A stretch of DNA of 64,000 nt from positions 36,015 to 100,014 of the forward strand of contig JAQWSU010000029.1 in assembly GCA_029243025.1 (NCBI GenBank). Direction: 5' to 3'. The notes beneath the pieces are model-generated. The model did no database searches, was not told the DNA's origin, and saw only the letters and a program-made list of their open reading frames with translations. Positions 35,501 through 43,062 of the stretch are shown here, in pieces. How positions within the stretch are numbered: the stretch's first letter is position 1; every line of letters begins with the position of its first letter. Source of the stretch: Pirellulaceae bacterium. Lineage in GTDB: Bacteria; Planctomycetota; Planctomycetia; Pirellulales; Pirellulaceae. The translations under genes were made by a program, and so were the position numbers.

Positions 35501-37990
35501 GCGATAATGCGATTGGAGATTGAATTCATCAACCGCAGGGTGGTCATTGGAATGTCGAAACGGATCCCCAGGGTTAAACTCGAATTTGAATTTTGGTTTT
35601 GGCCAATTCGTCGTTGAAATGCCTCGGACTTTTACCTTGAGGTTGTCGTAGAATTGTCCAGCGAAATACACGGACGCGGGTGACCAACGTGTGCTGTTCC
35701 CATTTCGATTTTTATGCCAAGTTGGATCCGGAACGAACCAATGCAACGTGGGTAACGCTGTGTCGAAATTGTCCTGTTGGATGATCGTACCGAAGTATTC
35801 GGGGTGCCCTGTCGAATCGCCTGGATTCGCTAAATAAGGCGATCGTGATGTGCGCCCTGATTCATCACGTGTTGTGATAAAGTAACGCAGCATCTTTCCC
35901 GGCAACGACTCAATCGATCGGCTGTCTGATGTCCAGAGTTGATGGAAGGTATCGGCGGGCACGTTGACGGTGTAGACATCATCATTCGCCGTGAGGTCGG
36001 AGTTCATTCCATCGTCTCGCAGTGGCAGCGAAATCGTCGATCCGTACGCCATGCGGAGATGGACCTCGGCCGTGATTTCCTCCGTCAGGCGATCGGGAAT
36101 GGTCGCGGAAATAATGAAATCCTCCGTCAAGGAAGGGCGCTCGGGTTGATGCGTAACCGCGGTGATGATTGGACCGATTGAAACATCGATCGAACTGTTG
36201 GCACTGCCAGGTGTCGCTGTCGAAAGGTAATGGTATTGACTGGGTTGGATCAGGGTGCTGGATTGTCGCGGTAGACCAAATGACACGTCTCGCAGCTGAG
36301 GAGGGAACTCAAGCGGGCGAGCCGTTGTGATCGTCTCTCCATCTGGCATGACGATCGCCAAGGTCTCACCTGCGGCACTCAAACGGAAGTTCGTGTGAAG
36401 TTCGCGGTCCGGTATTCTTCGGTCTTTGCCGGATGCGAATACAACCAGGAAATCTTCGGGGGGGATGACCGTCTCTGCTGGAAAGGTCCAGCGTCGTAAA
36501 TTGTCTTGCTGGTCGGTAAGGTGCCATCCGGCGAGATTCAAAGGCGACTGGCCGAAGTTGAAAATTTCAATCCAGTCAGAGCTTTCTTGGTCGGTGTCCT
36601 GCAGTGACTGCCAATTCGTCGCCATGATTTCGCTGATCAAAACAGTTGCGGACTGAACTCGAATTTCTATTATGGCTTCGTGTTCGCTTCCGAAACGATC
36701 AGAGATGCGATAAGAAAATCGATCGACGCCGGTAAAGCCAGGCTGCGGAGCATATTGGAACGATCCATCCGTCCGGAAATCAATCTGGCCTGAATTCGGC
36801 AGCGTTGAAAGCTCCGCGGTGAGATTGCCTTGGTCTGGATTCATGTCATTGACGATCGGCGACTGAGAAGCGGTGACTACCAGTGTTTCGTCCCGCATCG
36901 CGACGTATTCGTCGTCTACGGCTTTGATCGGATCTCGTTGATTGACTACCTCGATGGTGACTTGAGCAGGGGCGGAGTCGCGCCCGTCTGTGGCTAAATA
37001 CTCGAATCGATCCGTGCCGAAGAAATTCGGTTGCGGTTGATAGACAAAGGATCCATCGGGGGCAAGTGTCAATGCACCGTGCTCTGGTAAGCTTTCAAGG
37101 ATCGCCGTGAATGAATCTTGCTCCAAATCCGCGTCGTTCGTCAGTAGACCATCCGCTCTTGAGATGATAAGTACTGTGTCTTCGGTCGTCCTGTAGGAAT
37201 CCTCATGAACCTGGGGAGGATAATTGACATATTTGGCGCGAAGCGTCTTTGTGAGCGAAATGGCTGCTTCGGGAAGTAAGTCACCAGCAAAAAATTGTAT
37301 CTCTGCGATAGTTCCATCAAACGCGGCCCCACCACTCCCGAATTTGATTGTGCGGGCGTCTCGAGGTTCGTTGCTGACGTCCGTGCGACTCGTGGCAATT
37401 CCATCAATGTACAAAGAGAGACTTTCGCTGGTGCGACTCAGAATCGCCACATGGGCGATGCCATCGTTGTAGTTGGCTTCAGCTGAAAACAAGCTTTTGG
37501 CTGGAGTGCCTGTGCCGGCTGACACAGTACCATCGCTTGAAATTGCGATACCCCAGTCACGAGCGAAACCGAAGCTGCTGGCGTCTACGATGCCGGAATT
37601 CAAATACCACTGATTCTTGTCACCGATCAGCGAATTTGAATCTGTCGAAAAGACCGTCGCGATCGCGAATTCTGAGAGGCCTTGAATTGGATCCGCATCG
37701 GCTGCAATTCGGAAATAGTCTAACGGGTCGAGCTTTACCGCAGCATGACCGTTGAGTCGATTGGAGATAAGTTGCGGACTGCCATTCGCAATTGCAATCA
37801 CGCTCCCGGATTTGTCGGGCCATCTGGTAATCACTGATTCGTCGCCGGGTGCTGTGATTAAATCCTCCGCACTCCAAGCAGCGATCAGGTCAGCTGCTAA
37901 TAAGGTGCGCGGTTCGAGTCTTTCAACGTTGAAATGAAGCGATTTTGAAACGCGGCGCTGTCGAGGGTTGTGCTTATAAAGAAAGGTCAT
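32510..37990 (-). CDS. Surface protein with LamG-like, cadherin, lamin-tail, CotH-kinase and dockerin-like domains
   Basis: 1826 residues. The signal VERLEPRTLLAAD lies near residues 22-34. A LamG/concanavalin-like domain follows (about 35-255, ending in FDGTIAEIQFFAGDLLPEA), then cadherin-like Ig repeats (about 258-455), a lamin-tail domain (about 455-590; ISEIMATNW, DWIEIFNFGQSPLNLAGWHL), and a CotH-like kinase domain (about 720-1130) with NHDRLTKNYYIYRD (N969, D971, R972) and PWDMDQAF (D994, D996), the expected catalytic and metal sites. Two further lamin-tail-like segments (VQFIELVNQEAFAVDLTGW; TEFIEFSHVGTEFSLDL) and dockerin-like EF loops (DLDRSGNVNRADINLL, DLSNNGQLDESDLTVL, DANLDGRFDSRDLVSV) follow. 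Its stop is 28 bases before the TctC-TctB ATG, so read-through is possible. Likely a secreted or surface protein able to phosphorylate proteins or glycans (inference from CotH). Confidence 0.9.
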   Translation of the reverse strand: MTFLYKHNPRQRRVSKSLHFNVERLEPRTLLAADLIAAWSAEDLITAPGDESVITRWPDKSGSVIAIANGSPQLISNRLNGHAAVKLDPLDYFRIAADADPIQGLSEFAIATVFSTDSNSLIGDKNQWYLNSGIVDASSFGFARDWGIAISSDGTVSAGTGTPAKSLFSAEANYNDGIAHVAILSRTSESLSLYIDGIATSRTDVSNEPRDARTIKFGSGGAAFDGTIAEIQFFAGDLLPEAAISLTKTLRAKYVNYPPQVHEDSYRTTEDTVLIISRADGLLTNDADLEQDSFTAILESLPEHGALTLAPDGSFVYQPQPNFFGTDRFEYLATDGRDSAPAQVTIEVVNQRDPIKAVDDEYVAMRDETLVVTASQSPIVNDMNPDQGNLTAELSTLPNSGQIDFRTDGSFQYAPQPGFTGVDRFSYRISDRFGSEHEAIIEIRVQSATVLISEIMATNWQSLQDTDQESSDWIEIFNFGQSPLNLAGWHLTDQQDNLRRWTFPAETVIPPEDFLVVFASGKDRRIPDRELHTNFRLSAAGETLAIVMPDGETITTARPLEFPPQLRDVSFGLPRQSSTLIQPSQYHYLSTATPGSANSSIDVSIGPIITAVTHQPERPSLTEDFIISATIPDRLTEEITAEVHLRMAYGSTISLPLRDDGMNSDLTANDDVYTVNVPADTFHQLWTSDSRSIESLPGKMLRYFITTRDESGRTSRSPYLANPGDSTGHPEYFGTIIQQDNFDTALPTLHWFVPDPTWHKNRNGNSTRWSPASVYFAGQFYDNLKVKVRGISTTNWPKPKFKFEFNPGDPFRHSNDHPAVDEFNLQSHYREKGATSYMGENLAFGFLNEIGVPAPITQHYQVRQNGQFYSLASFVEQIDESFLERHQLDTSGALYKANSPSARSTLALNPTRSDYQKVTQKQKPFDDLIQFTNGLNNRIQDQDRSSYIFDHVNLPEVINNMAGNTILTNHDRLTKNYYIYRDATTEEWWQFPWDMDQAFALRTDPNFSSVFYGDTQHPQAPGQPVYQNHLLDAILDTPSTRQMYLRRLRTLFDEYLAGDYFETKIKEYDILISGDAARDHARWKSGDPTAGIRRLTDHLRYRRKQLSNDSNLPGSNQAFEIRQLLPAESIVRVFVPTSNQDAIGWRAPIFDDSVAAGWRVGKGGVGYDRATDYEPFLGELYRDKEQTQRVNLLDDIDPDGDGHGISSTVYARFPFSIDDYKSGDRIQLQMRYDDAFVAYLNGVEIARANISGEVDWNSISRSGNHEANSEFEVFDITALIQSGIVPVMQGTNVLAVIGINAQRNSPDLLIQPSMIRRREIGRDFDVDFGVIDTSTGEDFESVQFIELVNQEAFAVDLTGWQLTEGIDYKFRPGTVIPAHGSLFVTSNVAAFRDYQRVIQDQIGLSVQGPFLGSVNTSGLSTQLVDDWGQTVDEHKSIDHRNPLHHSLRISEIHYNPSEKNDSTEFIEFSHVGTEFSLDLANVTITDGPSTPYVFAPGTTLGPGESRLVVKNQQAFMQAYPHVSQVWIDGEFSGSLANTGETIRIVDANSLPIIDLKYDDSAPWPTLADGGGFTLQLINPQNDLNDGSNWRPSDHPGGTPGRMAATFGDLDRSGNVNRADINLLCNMIRNGSDEIRFDLSNNGQLDESDLTVLIEDILKTSFGDANLDGRFDSRDLVSVFQAGEYEDSTSNNSTWSEGDWNCDQDFDSADLIKAFQLGQFAAVVKLASIDGNEIAAALATESSTSRNNSNRVPHPILRKFNDHSTPNSLNRPFMTPHNALDFVFEKQFSWNDSYFFSSRSSAPRGQDPAHSDLHFHDDLSLIERALQ

Positions 37991-38905
37991 TGCGACAGTC
38001 GCTGTCTTGTTAATTCAGCAATATTATGAAAGGCGATGGATGTTGTGAGGAGAACAACGGCATGGTGTCAGTTTTGGGACGGCGATTTTGCGACGGTTTC
38101 AGCGGATCTGATTTTAACGAGAATTGGGCTTTCAAGAACCATGTTTATTCTGCGAAATCTTGTTCGGAGCCCGTGCGGTTGCGGGAATGACGACCTTTTG
38201 TAACCCGTGTCTTTGAGATGATTTCGCGGAACTTGTTCCACGAAGAACGGTCCATCGTTGTGATAGAGTCCCGAGATAACCCGACGCAGTGTGGCTCGCC
38301 GATTCGCTCACCTCAATGTTGATGTGAATCGAGCGAATTGGTTTGTTAACTCAAAGAAAAAACTTGGAGGAAGTCGTCGGAAAGGTTGCTTGACAGTAAG
38401 ATTCGAACGCGGTAGTTAAAAGCCGTTTCTCGCCAAGCGGAACACACGGATCAGGGCAGGTTGCTGCGAGGACTTCTCGACTACCAGAATCGACACGTTC
38501 GTGTTCAAGCGTCAAATCGTTTTGATCGACACAAAAGGCTCGGCATCTTCCGCGCATTGTGCAGTTCTATCAACTTCAGCCTTGCGACGGCACGACGAGG
38601 TTGGCTCTTTGTGTGTGAGTTGCTCGAAAAAGCAGAGTTTGGAACCTAGGTTTTCTGCTGAAGTAATCTTTGAAGCAATCGTGGTTCTGTTTGTTCCCGG
38701 AATCCTGGTGAGTTTGTGATTCAGGTGACGTGACTTCGGCCGAGTGTTCGACTTGGCATGTCATTCGAGTCGTGCTTTTGTTTAGCGAGAAGATGGGCTT
38801 GGCGATAAAGACAGGGAACTTCGTTGAATTATCTGCGCCGGGGGTAATGGCGATCATATTAATGATTGAATTTTGGGATCGATAGTCAGCGACTGCCGAG
38901 GGTAA
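37991..38905. other. Large divergent intergenic region
   Basis: About 915 bases between the CotH protein (minus) and the hybrid kinase (plus). Short open frames of 60-110 codons on both strands lack motifs, signal peptides or good ribosome sites. An inverted repeat lies at 38302-38338 and an A-rich tract (AAAGAAAAAA) just after it. The length allows promoters for both flanking genes and possibly a small RNA, but none can be defined by eye. Confidence 0.5.
38302..38338. repeat. 8-bp inverted repeat with 21-base spacer
   Basis: ATTCGCTC (38302-38309) and GAGCGAAT (38331-38338) are perfect inverted arms. The spacer contains smaller partly self-complementary pieces (TCAC...GTGA). It could be a regulator site or an imperfect hairpin in a transcript running in either direction. 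Confidence 0.5.
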
Positions 38906-41443
38906 ATGCAAATGTTTTCGATGCGATTTCGGGTCGCGCTTGGGTTGGTCAGCATTCTGATGATGATCATGGTGCTCGGTAGCCTACTCGGCTTGATGCC
39001 GAATCAACCTCATCATCAGATGTGGATTGGCCGACGTGATGTTGGCGATGCGCTGGCTTTGAACGCCCGGCACTGTGTCATGCGAGACGAGTGGGATTCA
39101 CTCGGAGAAATGCTTGGTACTGCTGTTGAGCAGAATGGCGATCTGCGGTCTGTTGCAGTGATACAATATCCAAATCTTACTCGGATTCAACACACGATCG
39201 ACTGGAAGGATCGTGCAGCGGATGATGGAAGTCAGTATCGCATCCCTTTGCAGAGAAATGTCGGCATCACGGGAATTCCAGAGGCCTGGGGGGAACTGCA
39301 GTTGCAGTTTCGGCCTACTCGTGAACTATCCGTCTGGGGAATGGCAGACACTTCCTGGTTTAAATATTTTTTGTTTGTGGGCGGTAGCGTTTTTCTGATC
39401 TATTTGTTCAGTCTCGACCGACTGTTGGGACTTGTCGATCCGACAAAAGCGATCATGGCTCGTGTTGGCTCCCCGCTTGATTCCCTTTCAGAAGGGTTAA
39501 TGGTGTTGGATAGCAATGGAATGATTCTTCGAGTGAACAGCGTGTTTGCCGAAATCCTGGAGTGTTGTTCGGAAGATTTAGTTGGATTGCCCGCGACGGG
39601 ATTGCCTTGGGTCAAGGTTGATTCGGGCCAGAAGCCGGACATGTTTCCCTGGGGGAAAGCGTCGAGTCAAGGTGGAGTGGTCGAAGGTGTTACTCTGGGT
39701 CTGATCCGAGATTTCGATTCGCAGCTCCGGACATTTCGCCTACAAATGTCGCCGTTGATTGGCCCACATGGGAGTAATACGGGTGTTCTTGTTAGTCTCG
39801 AGGATGTGAGTGAACTCGAAGCCACGCGAGCGGAACTCACTTGTGCCAAAGAGGAAGCTGAAGCGGCTAATCAGGCTAAATCGACGTTTCTCGCAAATGT
39901 GAGTCACGAGATTCGAACGCCCATGAATGCGATTCTTGGTTTCACGGATGTGCTTCGACGAGATATCGTTCGCGACGAGGCCAAACGAAGACACCATCTC
40001 GATGCAATTTACACCAGCGGTACGCACCTGCTGAATCTCATTAATGATATTCTCGATTTTTCGAAAGTCGAGGCAGGTAAACTGGAGGTTGAACAGACCG
40101 ACTGTTCGCTTCGTGCAATCGTAGATCAAGTTGTGACTGTCTTGAAAGTTCGCGCTGTTAGTAAAGGCATCTCACTCCAATGTCACAGCCTAGGCGAGAT
40201 TCCCGATTTGATTCAATCGGATCCGATGCGGTTGCGTCAAATACTTACGAACCTTGTCGGGAACGCCATCAAGTTTACGGATGAAGGCGAGGTGCGGATT
40301 ACTGTCGGATTTGAGCATGAGATTGAATCCCAGGTTGTTATTGATGTTTCTGATACGGGAGTTGGAATCCCTGCTGATGCGTTGGAGAAAATATTTGCTC
40401 CGTTTACTCAAGCAGATAGCTCTGTAACTCGGAAATTTGGTGGTACCGGTTTGGGCTTGTCGATCAGTCGGCATTTTGCACGTGCTTTGGGAGGTGAGAT
40501 AACGGTTGCGAGTGAAGTCAGCGTGGGAAGCACATTCTCCGTCTCGCTTCCGACAGGCCCAGTGGAACATGTTTTATTCTCGACTTGGGATGATTCTGAT
40601 TCATCAACAGCTTCGAAAGATCTGCCACAAGAGAAGGGGCTTTCCTCGATGCGTTTGCTCTTGGTGGAAGATGGAGAGGAAAATCGCGAGCTGCTGACGC
40701 TTGTGCTACAGGCAGGAGGCGCAATCGTTGACACCGCAGAAGATGGATTGATTGGTGTCAGGAAGGCCTTGGCAGAAGAATATGATGTGATCCTGATGGA
40801 CATGCAAATGCCAAATATGGATGGATACGAAGCGAGCACTTTGCTCAGGCAACAGGGTTTGACCGCGCCCATCATCGCGCTGACAGCGCATGCGATGGAG
40901 GGCGACCATCAAAAATGCTTGGCAGCAGGCTGCTCCGATTTCTTCGTGAAACCCATTGATCTTGACGCAATGGTTCAAACTCTCGCTGAAACGTGGCGTG
41001 GGACAAACCAGTCGTGTGGTTTGCCCTTATCTGAATTGACTTTAACTTCTGGAGAGGAAGCCGCAGCTGAAATGACGCAAACAGAACAAAAAGCACCGTT
41101 GGTATCCCGGTTGCCTATGGAAAAACCTCAGTTTCGGGAAATCGTAGAACGCTTCATTGGTCGGCTTGACGAACAATTGACTTCCATGCAAGCAGCCTGG
41201 GACTGTCGCGATTTCGACGAGCTGGCTGGACTGGCTCATTGGTTGAAGGGTACCGGTGGGAGCGTGGGCTTCGATGAATTTGGCGATCCATCGGCGCGGC
41301 TCGAAATAGCGGCCAAAGATCAACTGGCGGATGACATCGAAGCATCGATTCTTGAATTGAGGGAGCTTTTCGATCGCATTCAATTTCCCACCGAAGCCGC
41401 AAAGGCGTCTGGTGTTGACGGGATGGCCACTTCACCAAGTTAA
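38906..41443 (+). CDS. Membrane-bound hybrid sensor histidine kinase (PAS-HisKA-HATPase-REC-Hpt)
   Basis: 845 residues. TM1 (about 10-31), an exported sensor region of about 120 residues with no recognised fold, TM2 (about 155-173), a PAS domain (about 190-300), then HisKA with FLANVSHEIRTPMNAILGF (phospho-acceptor H334). The HATPase domain shows N (NLVGNAIKFTD), G1 (DTGVGIP) and G2 (GGTGLGLSI) boxes. A receiver follows (LLLVEDGEENREL; acceptor D632 in LMDMQMPNMDGY; K in FFVKPID), and a C-terminal Hpt domain carries H778 in AHWLKGTGGSV. It therefore holds a complete internal phosphorelay and would pass phosphate to an unlinked response regulator. In-frame ATGs at 38912 and 38921 are alternative starts; GAGGG favours 38912. 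Its end overlaps the convergent sulfatase gene by 12 bases. The signal sensed is unknown. Confidence 0.93.
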   Translation: MQMFSMRFRVALGLVSILMMIMVLGSLLGLMPNQPHHQMWIGRRDVGDALALNARHCVMRDEWDSLGEMLGTAVEQNGDLRSVAVIQYPNLTRIQHTIDWKDRAADDGSQYRIPLQRNVGITGIPEAWGELQLQFRPTRELSVWGMADTSWFKYFLFVGGSVFLIYLFSLDRLLGLVDPTKAIMARVGSPLDSLSEGLMVLDSNGMILRVNSVFAEILECCSEDLVGLPATGLPWVKVDSGQKPDMFPWGKASSQGGVVEGVTLGLIRDFDSQLRTFRLQMSPLIGPHGSNTGVLVSLEDVSELEATRAELTCAKEEAEAANQAKSTFLANVSHEIRTPMNAILGFTDVLRRDIVRDEAKRRHHLDAIYTSGTHLLNLINDILDFSKVEAGKLEVEQTDCSLRAIVDQVVTVLKVRAVSKGISLQCHSLGEIPDLIQSDPMRLRQILTNLVGNAIKFTDEGEVRITVGFEHEIESQVVIDVSDTGVGIPADALEKIFAPFTQADSSVTRKFGGTGLGLSISRHFARALGGEITVASEVSVGSTFSVSLPTGPVEHVLFSTWDDSDSSTASKDLPQEKGLSSMRLLLVEDGEENRELLTLVLQAGGAIVDTAEDGLIGVRKALAEEYDVILMDMQMPNMDGYEASTLLRQQGLTAPIIALTAHAMEGDHQKCLAAGCSDFFVKPIDLDAMVQTLAETWRGTNQSCGLPLSELTLTSGEEAAAEMTQTEQKAPLVSRLPMEKPQFREIVERFIGRLDEQLTSMQAAWDCRDFDELAGLAHWLKGTGGSVGFDEFGDPSARLEIAAKDQLADDIEASILELRELFDRIQFPTEAAKASGVDGMATSPS

Positions 41444-42916
41444 TCGATCGTCGTCTTTCGTGAGCTTGCCAGCCGGTCGGATGTGTTCTCCCACCTGCTT
41501 GGTCAAAGAATCACCTAACTCGGTTCTCGCAGCGTCTGCCATGCCTTGCAAACGCTGGACGATTTCCGGGTGCTGCTCCGATACATCCAACTTTTCCGCA
41601 ATGTCCGTTTTTAAGTCGAAGAGCGTCAATCCAATCTCGGTTTGTGAATAGGGCGCTGGGATTCCTTCCTTCCCACCAGGTCGACCGGCCATCGTACGGA
41701 AACGGTGTGGGAAATGAAGCTTCCAGCGACGGTCACGAACCGCTTGTAATTGTCCGCCTGCGTAATACATCAAAAACGATTCATGAGGCGATTGGGTATT
41801 TTCTTTGGCGAACAAAAGATCCGAGATGTCTTTGCCATCGATCGGATGAGCGGGTAAGTCTGCGCCAATTAAGTTCGCGACGGTGGGAAGGATATCAATT
41901 GTCGATGCCAATTCGTCGCAGGTCGTTCCGGCTGGAATACGGTTTGGCCATTGCACGATTGTCGGAACACGGGAACCTCCCTCGAACATGGTTCCTTTTC
42001 CTTCACGAAGCGGACCGGACGACCCTGCATGATCGCCATAGCTTAACCACGGTCCATTGTCAGAAGTGAAAATCACGATCGTGTTGTCGTCGATCTGATG
42101 TTTTTTTAACGCCGCGATAATCTGACCAACCGACCAATCGACTTCCATCACCACATCGCCAAACAAACCACGTTCACTCTTGCCCTTGAATTTGTCGGAA
42201 ACATAGAGTGGGACGTGCACCATCGAGTGTGGCAGGTAAAGAAAGAATGGTTTGTCATGGTTACGGTTGATAAACGAGACAGCACGCTCAGTGTATGCCG
42301 TTGTTAATTGGGTTTGATCTTCGCCCGTTACGTTGGAGTCGATCACGGTCGTATTTTCAATCAGTGGCAGTGGCGGAAACCCTTGTTTTCGACGAGGAGA
42401 TTCCGGTGGTAAATTCAGATAAAAGGGATGAAATGGCCACATGTCATTGGAATACGGTAGCCCGTAGTATTCATCAAATCCATGATTGGTTGGTAAGAAT
42501 TTTGGGTGATGGCCAAGGTGCCATTTCCCAAAGCAGGCCGTTGCGTAGCCCTGCTGTTTGCAAAGTTCTGCCAGGGTTATTTCTTCGCTGTTGATACCAC
42601 GATCGGATTTCGGACCAAGTGCACCTGAAATTCCCACTCGCTGATGGTAACAGCCGGTCAGCAGGGCAGCGCGAGAGGCAGAACAAACGGCGGATGAGAC
42701 TTCAAAATCGGTGAATCGCATGCCCGCTGCAGCCATCGCTGCGAGGTGAGGCGTTGAGTAGCCTTCTGCACCAAACGGTCCAATGTCAGCATAACCCATA
42801 TCGTCAATGAAAATGACGACAACATTCGGTAGACGCTGCGAGCTTTTTTGCGCGAAGCAGGGGAGGGCAACCGAGAACAGAACAACCAATAAGAACCATG
42901 AATGGACTTTTTTCAT
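41432..42916 (-). CDS. Secreted arylsulfatase-type sulfatase
   Basis: 494 residues. The signal peptide (FLLVVLFSVALPCFA, cleavage before Q23) directs export. The sulfatase signature is intact: IDDMGYAD with metal-binding D38 and D39, and the formylglycine site C78-S-A80-S-R82 followed by AALLTG, so the cysteine is expected to be converted by a sulfatase-modifying factor encoded elsewhere. KWHLGHHPKFLPTNHGFDEYYG and FTSDNGPWL supply further active-site residues. The overall form matches the N-acetylgalactosamine-6-sulfatase/arylsulfatase A group, which removes sulfate esters from algal or other polysaccharides, a trait widely expanded in marine planctomycetes. Divergent from the hydrolase at 43063 with a 146-base gap, so the two may share control. 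The exact substrate is not readable. Confidence 0.93.
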   Translation of the reverse strand: MKKVHSWFLLVVLFSVALPCFAQKSSQRLPNVVVIFIDDMGYADIGPFGAEGYSTPHLAAMAAAGMRFTDFEVSSAVCSASRAALLTGCYHQRVGISGALGPKSDRGINSEEITLAELCKQQGYATACFGKWHLGHHPKFLPTNHGFDEYYGLPYSNDMWPFHPFYLNLPPESPRRKQGFPPLPLIENTTVIDSNVTGEDQTQLTTAYTERAVSFINRNHDKPFFLYLPHSMVHVPLYVSDKFKGKSERGLFGDVVMEVDWSVGQIIAALKKHQIDDNTIVIFTSDNGPWLSYGDHAGSSGPLREGKGTMFEGGSRVPTIVQWPNRIPAGTTCDELASTIDILPTVANLIGADLPAHPIDGKDISDLLFAKENTQSPHESFLMYYAGGQLQAVRDRRWKLHFPHRFRTMAGRPGGKEGIPAPYSQTEIGLTLFDLKTDIAEKLDVSEQHPEIVQRLQGMADAARTELGDSLTKQVGEHIRPAGKLTKDDDRLTW

Positions 42917-43062
42917 CTTGCGGCGTGCTTTCGGAGGGAAGACGCAATAAACTGCTGTTGTTGATATAACGATCGATTCTACTGCGATTCTATCGCATTG
43001 CGCGGCGCATGGCGCGGCGGGTTACGGGTGGATCTCAGAAAACTTGTTGGGAGTGGCAAGCG

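Noticed and set aside
38395..38430. GTTCGAATC on the minus strand, resembling a tRNA T-loop
   Set aside because: The flanking five bases do not pair (CCGCG against CTTAC) and no acceptor or anticodon stem can be drawn.
43009..43062. Upstream ATG adding 18 residues to the FG-GAP/hydrolase protein
   Set aside because: It would bury the signal peptide; the ATG at 43063 has GGGAG at proper spacing.
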